Below, piece by piece: positions 55,027-63,161 of a stretch of DNA of 64,000 bases; within the stretch, counting starts at the first letter, position 1, and each line of letters begins with the position of its first letter. The stretch comes from JABMPO01 sp964539785 (GTDB lineage Bacteria; Fidelibacterota; Marinisomatia; Marinisomatales; TCS56): the NCBI GenBank assembly GCA_964539785.1, contig CAZIJQ010000004.1, positions 1-64,000 of the forward strand. The letters are read 5' to 3'. Both the position numbers and the translations under genes were made by a program. Below the pieces are notes generated by a model. The model had not been told where the DNA came from. It searched no databases and saw only the letters and a program-made list of their open reading frames with translations.

Positions 55027-55938
55027 ATGAATCTCCTAAATAAATTCATCGCTACTGTGATACCATTTTTTCCGCGGTTTCTTGTCCGACCATTTGCCAA
55101 ACCCTATGTCGCCGGTGAAAGCCTTACCGAAGCAATTGAAAAAGTCAAAATATTGAATCAGCAGGGCTACGTCGTCACCATGGATATTCTGGGCGAACAC
55201 GTGAGTGATAAAACGGAAGCGGTTGCAGTCAAAGACAGCTATCTGGAATTGCTTCAAACCATCAAGTCTGCCGGAATAACCGGCACTATATCGTTCAAAC
55301 TAACGCACCTGGGTTTGGAACTTGACCAAGAGTTGGCACTGAAAAATACTCTGGAAATTGTTAGAACAGCCCGCGATTTAGCTATTCCCGTTACAATAGA
55401 TATGGAGAACTCTCCCTATACTGATATTACTATTGAAATCTACCAGCAAGCCCAGGCCGAGTTCAACAAGGTGGGTATGGTTCTACAGGCCTATTTATAT
55501 CGTAGTGTCGATGACATTAAAGCGCTAGATTCTGCTGATTTTCGGGTTAGAGTTTGTAAAGGGATTTATCGTGAATCACCGGAAATTGCTATTCAGGATC
55601 GTATGGAAATCAACGATAGTTTCACCAAAATGACCCATTCGTTACTTAAGGGTGAGGGATTTGCCGAAATTGCGACTCATGATCGAGGACTTATGGACGA
55701 TTTGGTCACCTGGATCGAACAAAATAATATTCCTAAAGACCGCTTTGAATTTCAAGTATTACACGGCGTACCCATGGGAAAGCGGTTAGAAAGATTAATG
55801 GAAAAAGGGTATGCGGTCCGAATTTATGTACCATTTGGGGATGCCTGGTTTGATTATTCGGTTCGGCGGCTTAAGGAAAATCCCAACATGGCCGGCTATA
55901 TAATTAGTAACCTGTTCAAGCGCTGGATATCCAATTAA
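55027..55938 (+). CDS. proline dehydrogenase
   Basis: A 303-aa FAD-dependent monofunctional proline dehydrogenase (oxidizes proline to pyrroline-5-carboxylate, electrons to quinone). FVTMDILGEHVSDK-like VVTMDILGEHV, SFKLTHLGLELD, VTIDMENSPYTD, RVCKGIYRES, EIATHDR and EFQVLHGVP are conserved TIM-barrel segments. The C-terminal RIYVPFGDAWFDYSVRRLKENP carries the residues that bind proline. AGGTG precedes the ATG. It is divergent from nuoA; a P5C dehydrogenase is not seen in this window. Confidence 0.93.
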   Translation: MNLLNKFIATVIPFFPRFLVRPFAKPYVAGESLTEAIEKVKILNQQGYVVTMDILGEHVSDKTEAVAVKDSYLELLQTIKSAGITGTISFKLTHLGLELDQELALKNTLEIVRTARDLAIPVTIDMENSPYTDITIEIYQQAQAEFNKVGMVLQAYLYRSVDDIKALDSADFRVRVCKGIYRESPEIAIQDRMEINDSFTKMTHSLLKGEGFAEIATHDRGLMDDLVTWIEQNNIPKDRFEFQVLHGVPMGKRLERLMEKGYAVRIYVPFGDAWFDYSVRRLKENPNMAGYIISNLFKRWISN

Positions 55939-55960
55939 AAAACTGTATTTGGAGACAACT

Positions 55961-56389
55961 ATGAATGAACCGGAAACGATCAAACAAATCTTAGCAATGA
56001 AATATATTGCAATAGTCGGATTGTCATATAAACCGGGGCGACCCAGCAATAACGTGGGCGCTTATCTCAAAGCCCAGGGCTACACGATCATTCCGGTCAA
56101 TCCCGGTCAGGATGAAATCCTTGGTGAGAAATCCTATCCCCAACTGGATAAAATACCGTTTGAAGTTGATGTTGTTGACATATTCCGACGCTCGGAACAC
56201 GTGGCACCAATTATCGATAAAGCAATTGAAATCGGCGCTAAAGCGGTCTGGCTACAGGATGGTGTTATTGATAAAAACGCTGCCAAGAAAGCCGAGGATG
56301 CCGGACTGATGGTGGTAATGGATGACTGTATGTTACGGCAACATAAAGCCCTAAGCGATCCCGACTATGCACCAGCCTGTGAAATCTGA
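55961..56389 (+). CDS. CoA-binding (succinyl-CoA synthetase-like) protein
   Basis: A 142-aa Rossmann-fold CoA-binding protein. YIAIVGLSYKPGRPSNNVGAYL is the nucleotide/CoA loop; VVDIFRRSEHVAPIIDKAIEIGAKAVWLQDGV and the Cys segment MDDCMLRQHKAL follow. Proteins of this family (YccU-like) bind CoA but have no confirmed reaction. I chose ATG 55961 with GGAG 8 bases upstream over a TTG four codons earlier. It is 22 bases after the proline dehydrogenase gene. Confidence 0.88.
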   Translation: MNEPETIKQILAMKYIAIVGLSYKPGRPSNNVGAYLKAQGYTIIPVNPGQDEILGEKSYPQLDKIPFEVDVVDIFRRSEHVAPIIDKAIEIGAKAVWLQDGVIDKNAAKKAEDAGLMVVMDDCMLRQHKALSDPDYAPACEI

Positions 56390-56455
56390 TCGAACCAGAT
56401 TTTAGCCCCTCCCATAATCTGACGGTCTGCTAAGTTAATTATACTTCACAACAGC

Positions 56456-57340
56456 TTAATTATCCCCTCGGCGTCCCCAACCCATTTTGGCTCTCAGGGT
56501 CTGAAAATAATTACTGTCATCAAAAACAATCATTTGAATCTTATATTCTGCCTTATTTATTACTACCCGCTGTTGGTCAGTTAAATATTCGATTAATTGC
56601 CCGTCAACCGTAACAGCCATTTCCTCTGTATTTTTTTCTGGAAAAGAGATCTTCAGTTCCATATTATCATTTAATACAAGGGGGCGATAATTAAGACTAT
56701 GGGGACAGATTGGCGCTATTACAATCGCCCCCAAGCCCGGAACTACGATCGGTCCGCCAGCAGCTAAGGCATACGCAGTGGAGCCAGTAGGAGTAGCGAC
56801 AATCAAGCCGTCAGCTTTGTAAGCGGCCACAAACCGGCCATCAGCCTCCAATTGGGTAGAAATCATTCGATGCGATTTACCTTTATCGATAACGATATCA
56901 TTCAAAGCACTAAATTGCCGGACCTGATCACCGTTTTGTACCAAACAATTGAGTATCATGCGCGACTGGATCTGAAAACTCCCGGCTGCCACCTGGTCTA
57001 ACCGCAGATAAAATTCCTTAACTGTCACTTCCGCCAGAAAACCCAGATCACCGAGATGAATTCCCAAAATTGGAATCTCACGTCCACCAACAGCGCGCGC
57101 TGCCGATAAGATCGTACCATCGCCCCCCAAGGTGAGAACGAAATCAACCTTAAAAAAATCATCAGCGCTGCCGATCACCTGGTAGGAGTATTCCGGCTTA
57201 GGATTACTATCAGTGATAATTTTTTTAGTAAGGAATATTTCAATTCCATTTGATTTTGCCCAAGCGACTATACCGGGCAATAATTCCCAGAATGCCGGCT
57301 TATCGGTATTAGCCCAGATTGCAAATCGTTTGGGACGCAT
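56456..57340 (-). CDS. nadK: NAD kinase
   Basis: A 294-aa enzyme making NADP from NAD with ATP or polyphosphate. LTLGGDGTILSAAR (GGDG, about residues 71-84), ALNDIVIDKG and TPTGSTAYALAAGGPIV are the family motifs. It overlaps the xseB stop (TAATG). Confidence 0.95.
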   Translation of the reverse strand: MRPKRFAIWANTDKPAFWELLPGIVAWAKSNGIEIFLTKKIITDSNPKPEYSYQVIGSADDFFKVDFVLTLGGDGTILSAARAVGGREIPILGIHLGDLGFLAEVTVKEFYLRLDQVAAGSFQIQSRMILNCLVQNGDQVRQFSALNDIVIDKGKSHRMISTQLEADGRFVAAYKADGLIVATPTGSTAYALAAGGPIVVPGLGAIVIAPICPHSLNYRPLVLNDNMELKISFPEKNTEEMAVTVDGQLIEYLTDQQRVVINKAEYKIQMIVFDDSNYFQTLRAKMGWGRRGDN

Positions 57341-57570
57341 TACTCCAGGTCCTCAAGTTCAAATTCGCCGGTACTATTTTTAACCAGCGTTTTAATCTTT
57401 TCTTCAGCCGTCTGAAGCTGATCTCGGCAACCCTTGGTTAGCGCGATCCCTTCTTCAAATAACTGGATATTTTCATCCAGTGTCAACTCACCGCTTTCAA
57501 GTTTGCTCACAATGGTTTCCAGTTTGTTAAAAGCTTCCTCAAAAGGGATGATCTTTGCTTTTTTACTCAT
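57340..57570 (-). CDS. xseB: exodeoxyribonuclease VII small subunit
   Basis: A 76-aa helical subunit: IPFEEAFNKLETIVSKLESGELTLDENIQLFEEGI is the conserved coiled pair. It associates with XseA for single-strand DNA degradation in repair and recombination. Located right after xseA. Confidence 0.94.
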   Translation of the reverse strand: MSKKAKIIPFEEAFNKLETIVSKLESGELTLDENIQLFEEGIALTKGCRDQLQTAEEKIKTLVKNSTGEFELEDLE

Positions 57571-57591
57571 ATTGAACCTGTAATGGTAATT

Positions 57592-58806
57592 TTATTTTTT
57601 TGCCTCTGCCCCAACAGTTTTGCGAGCACTAATTGCACCAGCTGCCAATTGTAATGAAAACTCTTCGTCTATAGCTAGGTCATCAGGATTTCGAATAATC
57701 CGGTTATCGGATTTCCTGGTGGCCAAGGCATAGCCCCGTATTAGAATCGCCCCAGGATTAAGTGCCGTCAATCGCTGGGAATAAGTATTAACCTGTTCCT
57801 GCCACAACTGCAGTTTTAGCAGGGGGGTTCTGACCAATTCTCGTTCTAAGCGTTCGAAGCGCTCTTGCCAGTGATCCAGCAGCTGGCGCGGCTGCCGGAA
57901 CCCGTAACGGGCTGTCAGATGATCGAGATTCTGCTGATAGCGCTCAACTGATCGATCCATGGAACGGATAATCCGTTCCTGGTAATAATCCAGATTGCCA
58001 GCGATCTCAGTCAGCGCAGGCGCTGCCAATTCTGCCGCCGCCGATGGAGTTGAGGCTCGCAGATCAGCCACTAAATCGATGATTGTAGTATCAGTTTCAT
58101 GTCCGACGGCTGCAATAACCGGGATTTTGCAATCAGCCACAGCTCGAGCTACCAATTCCTCATTAAAAGGCCACAGATCTTCCAGAGATCCGCCACCGCG
58201 GCCAACAATTATTAGATCAACATCAGAATATGCGCTAAAATCCTGCACAGCATCCGCAATATCGCTGGCAGCGGCCGTTCCCTGAACAATTGCCGGACGT
58301 AATATCAGTTGAACATAGGGCGCTCGCCGCTGCAAAATCTGGGTAATATCTCTGATTGCCGCCCCGGTTGGTGAGGTGATTATCCCGATCTTCCGGGGAT
58401 AGGGAGGCATTTGCTGTTTTATTTCGTCAGCAAATAATCCTTCAGCTGACAATTTCTTTTTCAACGCTTCGAAAGCCAGATACAGCGTTCCGGTTCCAGC
58501 CGGCTCCATGCGAGTGCCGATTATCTGGTAATAGCCACGCTGTTCATAAACTGCCAAACGTCCCTGCAACAGAACCTGCATTCCGTTTTCTGGCCGAAAT
58601 GGTAAATACAGGTTATTCCCCTTAAAAATAACAGCTTTAATCTCTGATTTCTGGTCTTTAAGTGTAAAATACATGTGCCCGGATCGATGATGAATGAAAT
58701 TGGAAATCTCACCTGATACCCAGACAGACGGAAACTGATTCTCGAGGGATTGCTTAATGAGTTGCGTCAATTCACTGACGCTGTAGGTAGTACTGTTATT
58801 AATCAC
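57592..58806 (-). CDS. xseA: exodeoxyribonuclease VII large subunit
   Basis: A 404-aa enzyme when started at GTG 58806 (VINNSTTYSVSELTQLIKQ); the frame extends 68 codons upstream inside the nuclease gene, which I regard as non-coding. The N-terminal OB fold has VWVSGEISNFIHHRSGHMYFTLKD; the catalytic part has ITSPTGAAIRDI, VGRGGGSLEDLWPFNEE and AVGHETDTTIID. Then a long coiled helical region and a C-terminal segment. The overlap with the upstream nuclease stop is 8 bases. Confidence 0.93.
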   Translation of the reverse strand: MINNSTTYSVSELTQLIKQSLENQFPSVWVSGEISNFIHHRSGHMYFTLKDQKSEIKAVIFKGNNLYLPFRPENGMQVLLQGRLAVYEQRGYYQIIGTRMEPAGTGTLYLAFEALKKKLSAEGLFADEIKQQMPPYPRKIGIITSPTGAAIRDITQILQRRAPYVQLILRPAIVQGTAAASDIADAVQDFSAYSDVDLIIVGRGGGSLEDLWPFNEELVARAVADCKIPVIAAVGHETDTTIIDLVADLRASTPSAAAELAAPALTEIAGNLDYYQERIIRSMDRSVERYQQNLDHLTARYGFRQPRQLLDHWQERFERLERELVRTPLLKLQLWQEQVNTYSQRLTALNPGAILIRGYALATRKSDNRIIRNPDDLAIDEEFSLQLAAGAISARKTVGAEAKK

Positions 58807-59671
58807 CGCTATTGGGAGGAGTGGGACGGCCAGCCTGATCCCAGCAATAATACCAGAACCCGGCAACCATAACAGTAGCTTCTTCCATCCGACTCCGAGC
58901 GCATTCTCCTGATTCCTGATACAGCAATTCAAGATAATTACTGCTCGATGGCAAAGGTTCGTAGCTTTGCAACAGCTTTTTAATTTCCACAGGTTGCTCA
59001 GCCCGCGCAACCGAATCAGCCCTTAAAATGATTCCATGGGCAGTATATGATTCGCGAATAATCTTGAAACAAGTATCCAGAGGATTATCGATGACCGGAT
59101 AAGAAGGAGCCTGAGGGAGTTTTTTGATATATTTATCCACCATGGAAACTTCCCAATGAAAATGGACACCCTTATTCCCGGTTAACTGGCCGTTATAGTT
59201 TTCGACAACATGCAGCGGCATATGTAAATCTGCCACATAATGTCCCAATGCTGCCAGTGGAATTAAAACATTCGACCATTGATCATTTTTTATTAATTCG
59301 ATGACTTTGTCGGAATATTCTACTATATAATAGGGACAGATACCTCGCTGTTGGACATTTTTCTGGCCAAATTTGGCAACTAATTGTTGTTCAGTTTCAG
59401 GTAAATCAGCAAAAGGATAATCACCATACAGATCAGCATCGAAATAATGACGATAACCTTCGTTGTCATCATCAATTTTCCAATTGTCCGGATCGGGACC
59501 ATGTTCAGCCAGGGTATCGGCATAATACGCCAGGAATACACCAAAATCGCCGTCTACCGATCGGGCGGCGGCCCCATTAATTAATTTATGACCTTCACTT
59601 CCCCAACCATGAGCAAAATTGCCCATGGCCAGGAAAATGAAAATATAGGTATTTAGAATCCAGCGTCCCAT
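58799..59671 (-). CDS. secreted S1/P1-type zinc nuclease
   Basis: A 290-aa protein with a signal peptide and a mature start near the Trp of HGWGSEGHKLI (the N-terminal Trp ligates zinc in this family). Further zinc ligands are in NEGYRHYFDADLYGDYPF, ALGHYVADLHMPLHVVEN and GVHFHWEV. P1/S1 nucleases cut single-stranded nucleic acids or release 3'-nucleotides; zinc-dependent phospholipase C is the sister family, so substrate is not certain. It overlaps xseA and precedes it in the same direction. Confidence 0.85.
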   Translation of the reverse strand: MGRWILNTYIFIFLAMGNFAHGWGSEGHKLINGAAARSVDGDFGVFLAYYADTLAEHGPDPDNWKIDDDNEGYRHYFDADLYGDYPFADLPETEQQLVAKFGQKNVQQRGICPYYIVEYSDKVIELIKNDQWSNVLIPLAALGHYVADLHMPLHVVENYNGQLTGNKGVHFHWEVSMVDKYIKKLPQAPSYPVIDNPLDTCFKIIRESYTAHGIILRADSVARAEQPVEIKKLLQSYEPLPSSSNYLELLYQESGECARSRMEEATVMVAGFWYYCWDQAGRPTPPNSGD

Positions 59672-59683
59672 GGACGGCTGTTT

Positions 59684-59779
59684 TTAGCGATTCTTTTTCT
59701 TATGTCGATTTGCACGCAAGCGTTTTTTGCGCTTATGCGTCGAAATCTTACGCTTCTTGCGTTTTTTTCCGCAGGGCAT
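59684..59779 (-). CDS. 31-aa basic ribosomal protein, bL38 (AURKAIP1/COX24 type)
   Basis: A tiny gene with AGAGG before its ATG. The 31-residue product MPCGKKRKKRKISTHKRKKR followed by LRANRHKKKNR is almost wholly Lys/Arg, with the pattern KRK.ISTHKRKKRLR.NRHKK that is known in the AURKAIP1/COX24 domain of mitochondrial mS38 and in small bacterial proteins from the FCB group, named bL38 in a Bacteroidota ribosome. It lies between the HU gene and the nuclease gene. Too short for most gene finders. Confidence 0.8.
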   Translation of the reverse strand: MPCGKKRKKRKISTHKRKKRLRANRHKKKNR

Positions 59780-59788
59780 ATAACCTCT

Positions 59789-60079
59789 TTATTTGTTCAT
59801 TATAGTTTCATTAACCACTGTTCGCATCCGCTTGGACGGCTTAAAAGTGGGTACATAACGTTCCGGTAATTGTATTGCTCCACCCGTCACCGGGTTACGA
59901 GCGGTTTTGGGAAGCCGGTGTTTTACGCCAAATGTTCCAAAACCACGTAATTCAACCCGCTCGTTACGGGCTAAAGCTTCAATAATTGTTGTCATGATAC
60001 CGGCCATGACCGTTTCGGTTTCAACCTTGGTTAATCCCGTAGCTGCTGCTACCTGGTTGATAATTTCCTGTTTAGTCAT
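59789..60079 (-). CDS. HU/IHF-family DNA-binding protein
   Basis: A 96-aa histone-like protein with the HU signature (TKQEIINQVAAATGLTKVETE; VELRGFGTFGVKHRLPKTARNPVTGGAIQLPERYVPTFKPSKRM region). The Pro at the arm tip (ARNPVTG) intercalates in bent DNA. Begins 1 base after the sppA stop. Confidence 0.94.
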   Translation of the reverse strand: MTKQEIINQVAAATGLTKVETETVMAGIMTTIIEALARNERVELRGFGTFGVKHRLPKTARNPVTGGAIQLPERYVPTFKPSKRMRTVVNETIMNK

Positions 60080-60080
60080 C

Positions 60081-60980
60081 CTACTTCCCTCGCCAGCGAT
60101 AAACTGGCATGCTATTGAACCAACTGACAGCAGATTGCCCGCTACTCCCCATCAATAATTCCATTAAACCGGTGCGACGATGTTTAATTTCGAAAGTTTT
60201 CGGTTTACCAATGATATTACCCAGTTGACCCGCTAGTTTTAGGGCATCTTCCAACGTTCCAAGACTATCAATCAAACCCAGTGTCAGTGACTGGGTTCCT
60301 GTATAAACGCGACCGTCGGCCAGATCCATTACCGTGTTAAGATCAAGCGCTCTCTCATCAACTACCACATCGATAAATTGTCCATGTAAATTGCTAACTA
60401 TGTCCTGGAAATACTGCCGATCCTGTTCGGTAGCTTCCCTGCTACCAGACCCGGCATCTTTGAGCTTGCCACTTTTTACAGTCTCGATACTGAGACCGAT
60501 TTTATCTAATAATTCAACTGCCACCGGGTATTCCATAATCACACCAATACTGCCGGTTACAGTACCTTTATTAGCCATAATAACACTGGATCCCAAAGCA
60601 ATATAATATCCGCCTGAAGCAGCAACGCTGCTCATTGAGGTAACTACCGGTTTAATCGCCCGCACTGACCGTAGTTTTTCATAAATTTCCTGAGATGGTG
60701 CGATGGCGCCCCCGGGACTGTTAATCCGCACCAGGATCGCTTTAATGTCGTTTCGTTCGGATAAAGCATCAAGGTCTTCCACCACAATCCGAGAAGACAT
60801 GATGGGACCTTCAATCCGTACCAAGCCAACTTTATCACCTACGCTGAATCCGTCATCACCCGAGGCCAGGTCAACAATACGCAGGATTAAAAATATTACC
60901 ACGATCACGGAAATCACGATCCAGACCCAGCGATTGGTGCTGCGTGGTGGTTTTGGTCTTTTTATCCTTTGGGCATCCAT
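60081..60980 (-). CDS. sppA: signal peptide peptidase SppA
   Basis: A 299-aa membrane-anchored serine protease of the short (36K) SppA type. One N-terminal helix (WVWIVISVIVVIFLILRIV) precedes the protease domain; RINSPGGAIAPSQEIYE is the substrate groove, MSSVAASGGYYIALG contains the nucleophile Ser, and VKSGKLKDAG the catalytic Lys. It degrades left-over signal peptides. The start overlaps the end of the transglycosylase gene (19 bases). Confidence 0.93.
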   Translation of the reverse strand: MDAQRIKRPKPPRSTNRWVWIVISVIVVIFLILRIVDLASGDDGFSVGDKVGLVRIEGPIMSSRIVVEDLDALSERNDIKAILVRINSPGGAIAPSQEIYEKLRSVRAIKPVVTSMSSVAASGGYYIALGSSVIMANKGTVTGSIGVIMEYPVAVELLDKIGLSIETVKSGKLKDAGSGSREATEQDRQYFQDIVSNLHGQFIDVVVDERALDLNTVMDLADGRVYTGTQSLTLGLIDSLGTLEDALKLAGQLGNIIGKPKTFEIKHRRTGLMELLMGSSGQSAVSWFNSMPVYRWRGK

Positions 60981-62626
60981 AATGTTAACTTTTGGCCAGG
61001 ATAAATATATTGCCCATAACGTAAACCATTCCAGCGTCTAATTCGTGAAGCTCGAGTATTATTATCCTCGGCAATTTGCCCCAGAGTATCGCCTTTTTTG
61101 ACAACATACACTACCCTGTCGGATCCCGATGGACCACTCTGGGTATAAGTTGGAGCAGGTTTCTTGCCGGGAACCGGGATAGTCAACTTTTGGCCAATCC
61201 GGATTTTGTGTCGATTCCTGATCTTGTTAACCGCCGCCAACTGGTGAATCGATACTTTATAGCGCTTGGAGATGTCCCACAATGTCTCGCCATAACGTAC
61301 TTTATGAACCACGTACTGGGGGGCAAAACGCTCACTTTCTGGGAGAGCAGCGTAATTCTTCAAAAATTTATCAGCTTTGCCCATGGGGATTTTAAGGCTA
61401 TAATTATTAATTGTCGGTGTAGCCGACTGGCGTAATTCGGGATTGAGATAGCGCAATTCGACCGCTGTGACACCGGCACTGCGGGCAAGAACATTGATAT
61501 CGGCACTTTTCTCAAGCAGTACTTCATCATACTTAAGGGGATTGTTAGCCGGCATTGCAAAGCCATATTTAGCCGGTTCCCGGCAAATCATGGCCGCGGC
61601 CAGATAAGTCGGTATATAATTACGGGTTTCCCGCGGTAATGAATACAATTGCCAGTAGTCACTAGTCTGATGCAGTCTCGTGGCACGCTGAATGCGCCCG
61701 GCGCCAGCGTTATAAGCTGACATGGCCAGATACCAATCATCAAACATTTCATATAGATCGACCAGATGGGCGCAAGCCGCTCGGGTGGCTTTAACCGGAT
61801 CACGCCGTTCATCGATCCACCAGGTACGATTCAGACCATACCGTTTGCCAGTGGCATAAACAAATTGCCACATTCCCACAGCATTAGCCCGTGAATAGGC
61901 CTTGGGATTCATTCCTGATTCGATCAACGCCAGAAACACCAGCTCGTCCGGTAAAGAATACTCATGTAAAATTTCAATAATCAAGTCGTAATAAACCACA
62001 TACCTCTTTAACCAGATTTCAAATTGATCCCGACCTCGGGTCTGGAAAAATTTGATGGCATTTTCAACCTGTTGGTTATGCAAAATCGGGATATGCCCCT
62101 CACGATCATCAATAATTGTAAATTTAGCTTTGCCGATTTCCAATTCGACCGGTTTGATAAATTCGGCAATTTCCGAGCTGACTTTATCAGCATCCACCGC
62201 TACCAGAGATTTATCAATCGTTTTCAATTGACTGGAGTAGATATTAATCAGGGCAGATTCAAATCGATTGAACTCATCCTCATCCTCGGAAGTCATATCG
62301 CCAAATTGCTCAGCTTCCTCGAGTAGATCAAAAATCTGATCCAATTGATAGATTACTTCCATGGAATCGCCAAGCACATCGGCTATAATTACTTCTGCCA
62401 TCAGAATTTTTAAATCATGCATTAGCAACGGCAACCGGTCGCCCTGGTTTTCAGCAGTAGCGACGGCAAGTTCCTCAGCACCCTGTTCGGGGGATCCGGG
62501 ATCATTAGTACCTGCATTCGTTCCGGGGCTTGCTGTTCCTCCCCAGGCCAGGCCAGCGAATAGCAGCAGGAAACTACCAATCGTTAAAAGTGTTTTCTGT
62601 CGTTCGATAATACTACTCATATCCAT
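60962..62626 (-). CDS. LysM-containing lytic transglycosylase (MltD-like)
   Basis: A 554-aa secreted protein. After a signal peptide and an acidic low-complexity linker (GTNAGTNDPGSPEQGAEE) there is a helical region (about 65-200) and a SLT domain with the catalytic Glu in VFLALIESGMNPKAYSRANAVGMWQF, plus MSAYNAGAGRIQRA. Two LysM peptidoglycan-binding domains close the protein (VRYGETLWDISKRYKVS... and VKKGDTLGQIAEDNNT...). It cleaves murein glycan strands. Confidence 0.92.
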   Translation of the reverse strand: MDMSSIIERQKTLLTIGSFLLLFAGLAWGGTASPGTNAGTNDPGSPEQGAEELAVATAENQGDRLPLLMHDLKILMAEVIIADVLGDSMEVIYQLDQIFDLLEEAEQFGDMTSEDEDEFNRFESALINIYSSQLKTIDKSLVAVDADKVSSEIAEFIKPVELEIGKAKFTIIDDREGHIPILHNQQVENAIKFFQTRGRDQFEIWLKRYVVYYDLIIEILHEYSLPDELVFLALIESGMNPKAYSRANAVGMWQFVYATGKRYGLNRTWWIDERRDPVKATRAACAHLVDLYEMFDDWYLAMSAYNAGAGRIQRATRLHQTSDYWQLYSLPRETRNYIPTYLAAAMICREPAKYGFAMPANNPLKYDEVLLEKSADINVLARSAGVTAVELRYLNPELRQSATPTINNYSLKIPMGKADKFLKNYAALPESERFAPQYVVHKVRYGETLWDISKRYKVSIHQLAAVNKIRNRHKIRIGQKLTIPVPGKKPAPTYTQSGPSGSDRVVYVVKKGDTLGQIAEDNNTRASRIRRWNGLRYGQYIYPGQKLTLWMPKG

Positions 62627-62675
62627 TTTAGCTAATTAAAAAACGGGCGAAGTTACCGGTCGTAACTAACCGCTA

Positions 62676-63161
62676 TCAAGACTTTTCGCCTTCGTTTATC
62701 CGTCGAATTTTATTAATAATTGCGCTGGTGCTGTACCCGGGTACCAACGGGATTGTTTTAATTTGACCACCGGATTTCAGGACATGCACACCACCGGCAA
62801 TCTCTTCCTGCTGATAATCAGCTCCTTTTACTAAAATATCGGGAGTTAAAAACTCGATTAATCGGGCGGGAGTGTCTTCGTTGAAAATCACTACCAGATC
62901 GACCATTCTCAATGCTCCCAGAATTACAGCTCTGTCGGCTACAGGCACAATGGGACGTTGACTTCCTTTTAATCTGGCCACCGAAGCATCACTGTTCAAA
63001 CCAAGTACCAATCGATCACCCAGGTTACGGGCTGCAGTTAATATTTCGATATGGCCAGCATGCAGCAGATCAAAACAACCATTGGTAAAAACGATTGAAT
63101 CACCGACCGCCTGCCAGCGCCGGATTTGCTTCAGAGCCGCTTGCCAATCAATTACGGACAT
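62676..63161 (-). CDS. rfaE2: D-glycero-beta-D-manno-heptose 1-phosphate adenylyltransferase
   Basis: A 161-aa nucleotidyltransferase of the cytidylyltransferase fold: VFTNGCFDLLHAGHIEIL (HxGH), LGLNSDASVARLKGSQRPIVP and KGADYQQEEIAGG. It activates heptose for lipopolysaccharide core synthesis; it corresponds to the C-terminal half of HldE, without the kinase half. It overlaps the DUF2851 gene end by 14 bases. Confidence 0.93.
   Translation of the reverse strand: MSVIDWQAALKQIRRWQAVGDSIVFTNGCFDLLHAGHIEILTAARNLGDRLVLGLNSDASVARLKGSQRPIVPVADRAVILGALRMVDLVVIFNEDTPARLIEFLTPDILVKGADYQQEEIAGGVHVLKSGGQIKTIPLVPGYSTSAIINKIRRINEGEKS

Noticed and set aside
56400..56440. Possible terminator CAGATT/AATCTG between the CoA-binding and nadK genes
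   Set aside because: Only six base pairs, a 14-base loop and no T tract.
58807..59010. 68-codon N-terminal extension of xseA
   Set aside because: It lies within the S1/P1 nuclease coding region, and known XseA proteins begin at the OB-fold segment that follows the chosen GTG.
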